DNA of 64,000 nt from assembly GCF_026168515.1 (NCBI RefSeq), contig NZ_CP093443.1, forward strand, positions 434,001 to 498,000, in the 5' to 3' direction. Within the stretch, counting starts at the first letter, position 1. Each line of letters begins with the position of its first letter. Both the position numbers and the translations under genes were made by a program. Positions 60,788-64,000 of the stretch are shown here, piece after piece. The notes under the pieces were generated by a model. It was not told the origin of the DNA and did not search any database. It saw nothing but the letters and a program-made list of their open reading frames with translations. This DNA is from Brevibacterium spongiae (GTDB lineage Bacteria; Actinomycetota; Actinomycetes; Actinomycetales; Brevibacteriaceae).

Positions 60788-60799
60788 TAAAGTGGGGGC

Positions 60800-61483
60800 A
60801 TGCCGAAGATCGTCGACCATGCCCAGCGCCGCACCGAGATCGTCCACGCCCTGTGGCAGGTCATCTACCTCAACGGGATCGATGGAGTGTCGTTCCGTTC
60901 TGTCGCCGAGGCGGCAGGAATCTCAATCGGCCGCGTGCAGCACTATTTCCCCTCCCGCAGCGAACTCATCCTCGAAGGCTGCCGACAGATCGCCCGAGGC
61001 GCCGAGGTGGCGGAGGGCGCTGAGGGGACCGAACGGGAGTCTGCCGGTGGCACTTCCGAATCGGCTTCCGGCAGTGCGATGGGGGACCTGCGGGAATTCT
61101 GCCTCGCGTTCATTCCCACAGGTGAGGCCATGCGCATCGGGGCGTCCGTGTGGTACACGTACGTTGCCAGAGCGGTGATGGACGAGCAGATCGGCGAGAT
61201 CATCCGGGCCACCGATCGCGCGACCCTCGACCTCGGAATGAGGCTCGTTGAACGGGCCGGGGGCTGGCGCCAAGAGGCTGCAGGTGACAACGCTGGTACC
61301 GACGATGCAGGGGCCACCGGCGGTGAGGTCGGCGGCGCGGATAACGCAGCCGCCCTGGCATGGGTGATGCGGATGATCGCCCTGGGCAAGGGATTGGCTC
61401 AGGAGGTCATGCTCGATGAGCGCAGCGCCGCCTCGGCGAAGGCGATCCTCGAAGCGGAACTGGCCGAACTGGCCGCACATTGA
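60800..61483 (+). CDS. TetR-family regulator of the ABC exporter
   Basis: 227 residues. N-terminal helix-turn-helix (EIVHALWQVIYLNGIDGVSF, AEAAGISIGRVQHYFPSRSE). Ala/Gly/Asp-rich inserts at about 72-95 and 160-182. Divergent from the ABC genes with a shared inverted repeat, so it probably represses them until the exported compound binds. The IS30 element begins 44 bp downstream. Confidence 0.9.
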   Translation: MPKIVDHAQRRTEIVHALWQVIYLNGIDGVSFRSVAEAAGISIGRVQHYFPSRSELILEGCRQIARGAEVAEGAEGTERESAGGTSESASGSAMGDLREFCLAFIPTGEAMRIGASVWYTYVARAVMDEQIGEIIRATDRATLDLGMRLVERAGGWRQEAAGDNAGTDDAGATGGEVGGADNAAALAWVMRMIALGKGLAQEVMLDERSAASAKAILEAELAELAAH

Positions 61484-61527
61484 CCTCGCGCTGGAGTAAT
61501 CGGCGCGCTGAAACTCAGCCGTTGGCG

Positions 61528-62864
61528 ATTGTCCGGTCGATCCGACGCGTTCTCGGGCTCTTGGGTTCAAGGAGTCGTCGCAACACCTCCAGTGAGGAGG
61601 ATGTTGCCATGGCCCGTCCCGGACCCCGTTCCCTGCCCAGAACAGTCGAGGCCCAATTCTGGGACCTGATCAGGACAGGATTGACCGTCGAAGAGGCCGC
61701 CGAGGTATTGGGCGTGTCGGTATCGATCCTTCGGCGGTGGTTTCGCCATCGTGGAGGTGTGAAACCACCAATCGGTTATGGTCACCCAACCCGGTTCCTG
61801 ACCATCGATGACCGTGAAGACATCGCGGTTTATCGGGGTCAGGGGCTGGGCGTCAGAGCAATCGCTGAGCGTTTGAATCGAAGCCCGTCAACGATCAGTC
61901 GCGAACTGCGCCGCGCCGCACGCGCCCCGGAACACGTCAGACCCTCCCGACCGGCCTATCGGCCCAGGATCGCCCAGGAAGACGCTGATGCGAAACGCCA
62001 TCGGCACCGGGACCGGAAGCTGACTACCAATCTTGCCCTGCGCCGTGAGGTGCAGGCACGATTGGCACTGAACCACAGTCCCGAGCAGATCGCGTCACGA
62101 CTGCGCGTGGACTACCCCGATGATCCGGAGATGTGGGTGTCGCACGAAACGATCTACCAGTCCCTGTACGTCCAAGGCCGAGGCGGACTCAAGCGCGAAC
62201 TGGTCAAGCATCTGCGTACGGGCCGCAGCCTGCGTAAACCGCGCAGAACCAGTCAGGAGCGGCGGGGACGGATCCCGAACATGGTCAACATCGCCGACCG
62301 GCCCAAGGCGGTCGAGGACCGGGCCGTGCCGGGCGACTGGGAAGGCGACCTTATCCTGGGGACAGTCGAATCGGGATCAGCGATCGGGACTCTGGTCGAG
62401 CGTGCCACGGGGTTTTCGATGTTGCTGCATCTGCCTGAGTCACACACAGCCAACGCAGTGGCCGAGGCGATGATCGCGAAGATGGCGCAGCTGCCGGCCG
62501 AGTTGAAGCGCTCACTGACCTGGGATCAGGGCAGTGAAATGTCTGAACATGTACGCATCGCTGAGGCCACGGGTTTTGATATCTACTTCTGTGACCCGCA
62601 TGCGCCTTGGCAGCGGGGAACGAATGAGAACACCAACGGGCTGTATCGGCAGTACTTCCCGAAGAGCACTGACCTCAGCCAGTGGGGGTCGGGTTACCTC
62701 GATATGGTCGCTGCTGAGCTCAACGCCCGACCCCGGAAACGGCTGGGCTGGAAGACACCGGCCGAGGCCCTGGCTAAGCTATTGAACGAACACGACGATT
62801 CGACAGGTGTTGCAACGATAGCTTGAATCCGCCGCTTCAGAACGACGCGGATCGACCAGACAAT
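61528..62864 (+). mobile_element. IS30-family insertion sequence, 1337 bp
   Basis: Terminal inverted repeats of about 26 bp, 22 matching (61528-61553 and 62839-62864), begin ATTGTCYGGTCGATCC; further inside both ends share TTCAAG and TCGTYGCAACACCT. One full-length transposase is enclosed. I see no target-site duplication: the bases outside are GCG on the left and TCA on the right. The right end touches the stop codon of the DNA methyltransferase. Confidence 0.88.
61609..62826 (+). CDS. IS30-family transposase
   Basis: 405 residues from the ATG at 61609 (GAGGAGG upstream); an earlier in-frame start at 61480 lies outside the element. N-terminal helix-turn-helix pair (EAAEVLGVSVSILRRWFRHR, GVRAIAERLNRSPSTISREL) and a DDE core: GDWEGDLILG, LTWDQGSEMSEH, RGTNENTNGLYRQYFPKSTD. 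All catalytic segments look intact, so it is probably active. Confidence 0.94.
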   Translation: MARPGPRSLPRTVEAQFWDLIRTGLTVEEAAEVLGVSVSILRRWFRHRGGVKPPIGYGHPTRFLTIDDREDIAVYRGQGLGVRAIAERLNRSPSTISRELRRAARAPEHVRPSRPAYRPRIAQEDADAKRHRHRDRKLTTNLALRREVQARLALNHSPEQIASRLRVDYPDDPEMWVSHETIYQSLYVQGRGGLKRELVKHLRTGRSLRKPRRTSQERRGRIPNMVNIADRPKAVEDRAVPGDWEGDLILGTVESGSAIGTLVERATGFSMLLHLPESHTANAVAEAMIAKMAQLPAELKRSLTWDQGSEMSEHVRIAEATGFDIYFCDPHAPWQRGTNENTNGLYRQYFPKSTDLSQWGSGYLDMVAAELNARPRKRLGWKTPAEALAKLLNEHDDSTGVATIA

Positions 62865-64000
62865 TCAGCTGATGGGCGTGGCGGCGGGCCGTTCGCCGTC
62901 GGCGACCTCGAGCTGGGCGAACTGCAGTCCGGGGGCGTGGATGTCGGCGGCGCGGCGGATGCGTTCGGCGGTGAGTTCGCTGATCGTCGGGAACGCAGCA
63001 TCGCCGCCCGCCCTGCCGGCCGCGCCGGACCTGCCGGCCACGCCCGCGCCGTCATCTCCGGCACCGGCATCGCCCGCGACCGACCCCGCTCCTGTCACCA
63101 CTGCCTTGGCGTTCTTCGACCGCAGCGGCTCCGGAGTCTGCACGAGCACGAACGACCGCGATCCTGAGTCCCGCTCGTTCGCGGCCATCACAGCCTGCGC
63201 AGTGGTCCCGGACCCGGCGAAGAAATCGAGCACGATCGCCTCGGGGTCGAAGAAGGTCTGCGAGGCCACGAGCGCCTTGACCAGCTCGACCGGCTTCGGA
63301 TAGCTGAACACTCCGCCGAGACCCAGCGGCTCCAGATCGTTCTGCCCGCCGAGCGCCTTGATGATCGAGTACATCTTCGAACTCGCCTTCTCCGCCGGGG
63401 TCACACGCACGACCGCGTGCTTGCCGTCCTCACCCCATGGCCTGAGGATGTACTCGCCCGATGCCAACTTCGCGTCCACCTCGGCGAGTTTCTTCTCCCC
63501 TTTGACGGCGACGATGTCCTCGTACATCAGCCGCCGCTCGGATCCGCGCGCGTACCGGCCGAACCCGGCGCGCAGCACATCGGTCTCGACGAGCATCCGC
63601 TTGCCGTCGATGACCTCGAGCCTCGCCGGTGACTTCTTCTCCGTGAGGAACGGCCCCACCCGGCTCGCATCCCGGGCCCACACGTGCACATAGTCGTGCC
63701 CGCGCACGAACGAGGGCGCATTGCCGCCGCCCTTCGCGCGCTGATGGATGAGCGTGCCCAGCGAATTGTCCTCCCCGAAGATCTCGTGCCCGAGCAGCTG
63801 CGCCCACGCGCTCTCCTTGTCGTCGAGATGGAGGAAGAGCACCCCGTCATCGCGCATGAGTTCGCGGGCCAGCAGCAGCCGCGGCGTCATGAAGGACAGC
63901 CAACTGGCGTGATCGTGCCCGTGATCCTTGTACGTGTGCGCATTTCCCGTGTTGTACGGCGGATCGATGTAGACGACCTTGACCCGCCCGCGATGCGTGG
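62865..64000 (-). CDS. Type III-like DNA adenine methyltransferase (Mod), 5' end outside window
   Basis: The frame runs off the right edge; about 378 C-terminal residues are visible. Catalytic IDPPYNTGN (beta-class DPPY) precedes the SAM motif LDFFAGSGTTAQAVM, the order expected for Type III Mod and related N6-adenine methyltransferases. Middle: LIHQRAKGGGNAPSFVRGHD. An Ala/Gly-rich low-complexity segment follows motif I. The TGA lies at 62865-62867, directly at the IS30 right end, so the original C-terminus may have been altered. Confidence 0.88.
   Translation of the reverse strand, partial: THRGRVKVVYIDPPYNTGNAHTYKDHGHDHASWLSFMTPRLLLARELMRDDGVLFLHLDDKESAWAQLLGHEIFGEDNSLGTLIHQRAKGGGNAPSFVRGHDYVHVWARDASRVGPFLTEKKSPARLEVIDGKRMLVETDVLRAGFGRYARGSERRLMYEDIVAVKGEKKLAEVDAKLASGEYILRPWGEDGKHAVVRVTPAEKASSKMYSIIKALGGQNDLEPLGLGGVFSYPKPVELVKALVASQTFFDPEAIVLDFFAGSGTTAQAVMAANERDSGSRSFVLVQTPEPLRSKNAKAVVTGAGSVAGDAGAGDDGAGVAGRSGAAGRAGGDAAFPTISELTAERIRRAADIHAPGLQFAQLEVADGERPAATPIS

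Overview
The window is high-GC DNA with long antisense open frames, frequent GTG starts, and many genes whose start codon sits 6-7 nt downstream of a TANNNT -10 box (leaderless style). Gene content (Hut pathway through HutF, MntR/MntH, an MhuD-like heme oxygenase, ECF41 sigma with its COE partner, actinobacterial Erm, dimethylglycine dehydrogenase with ETF) points to an actinomycete of the Micrococcales. A Brevibacterium-like organism fits best, but that placement is inference from gene style and not from a marker gene. No rRNA, tRNA or CRISPR was found.

Layout. 1-1.85 kb: end of an acyl-CoA dehydrogenase coupled to a CaiB/BaiF CoA-transferase. 2.1-11.7 kb: histidine utilisation (hutU, hutI, hutH, an M20 amidohydrolase that probably replaces HutG, hutF, an IclR regulator), interrupted by an HSDL2-like SDR on the other strand. 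The same 16-bp palindrome lies upstream of hutU and hutI. 11.8-16.9 kb: BCCT transporter, VOC protein, a tryptophan leader peptide and attenuator in front of trpS, then rlmC. 16.9-22.1 kb: a probable purine regulon made of an amidohydrolase, a TSUP transporter, a LacI regulator and an NCS2 permease, with matching CAAATCGATTTG operators at both transcription units. 22.2-34.6 kb: small membrane proteins, a TetR regulator, mntH with a palindromic operator in its promoter, a lipase maturation factor, a large BCCT transporter, mntR, and three related proteins sharing a PH-like C-terminal domain. 34.8-43.9 kb: zinc ribbon, Erm methyltransferase, PiT phosphate transporter with a PHO-box-like direct repeat, HdeD, SPFH, racemase, HAD, AraC, VOC and thioesterase genes. 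43.9-56.0 kb: a methyl-group catabolic region with etfBA, a dimethylglycine dehydrogenase-like enzyme, two divergent IclR regulators, an ECF41/COE pair, a MetF-like protein divergent from a GcvT-fold demethylase across twin operators, and an APC permease. 56.3-61.5 kb: Trk/Ktr potassium uptake pair, MhuD-like enzyme, ABC-2 exporter and its TetR regulator. 61.5-64 kb: an IS30-family element that abuts the 3' end of a Type III-like DNA methyltransferase running off the window.

How it works together. The hut genes take histidine to urocanate, imidazolonepropionate, formimidoylglutamate and N-formylglutamate, then glutamate. The 44-54 kb region looks built to strip methyl groups from N-, O- or S-methyl compounds, pass electrons to ETF and move the one-carbon unit through tetrahydrofolate; its substrate is not known. 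Much of the regulation can be read directly as local operators: hut IclR, LacI, MntR-like, PHO box, ECF41 promoter and trp attenuator.
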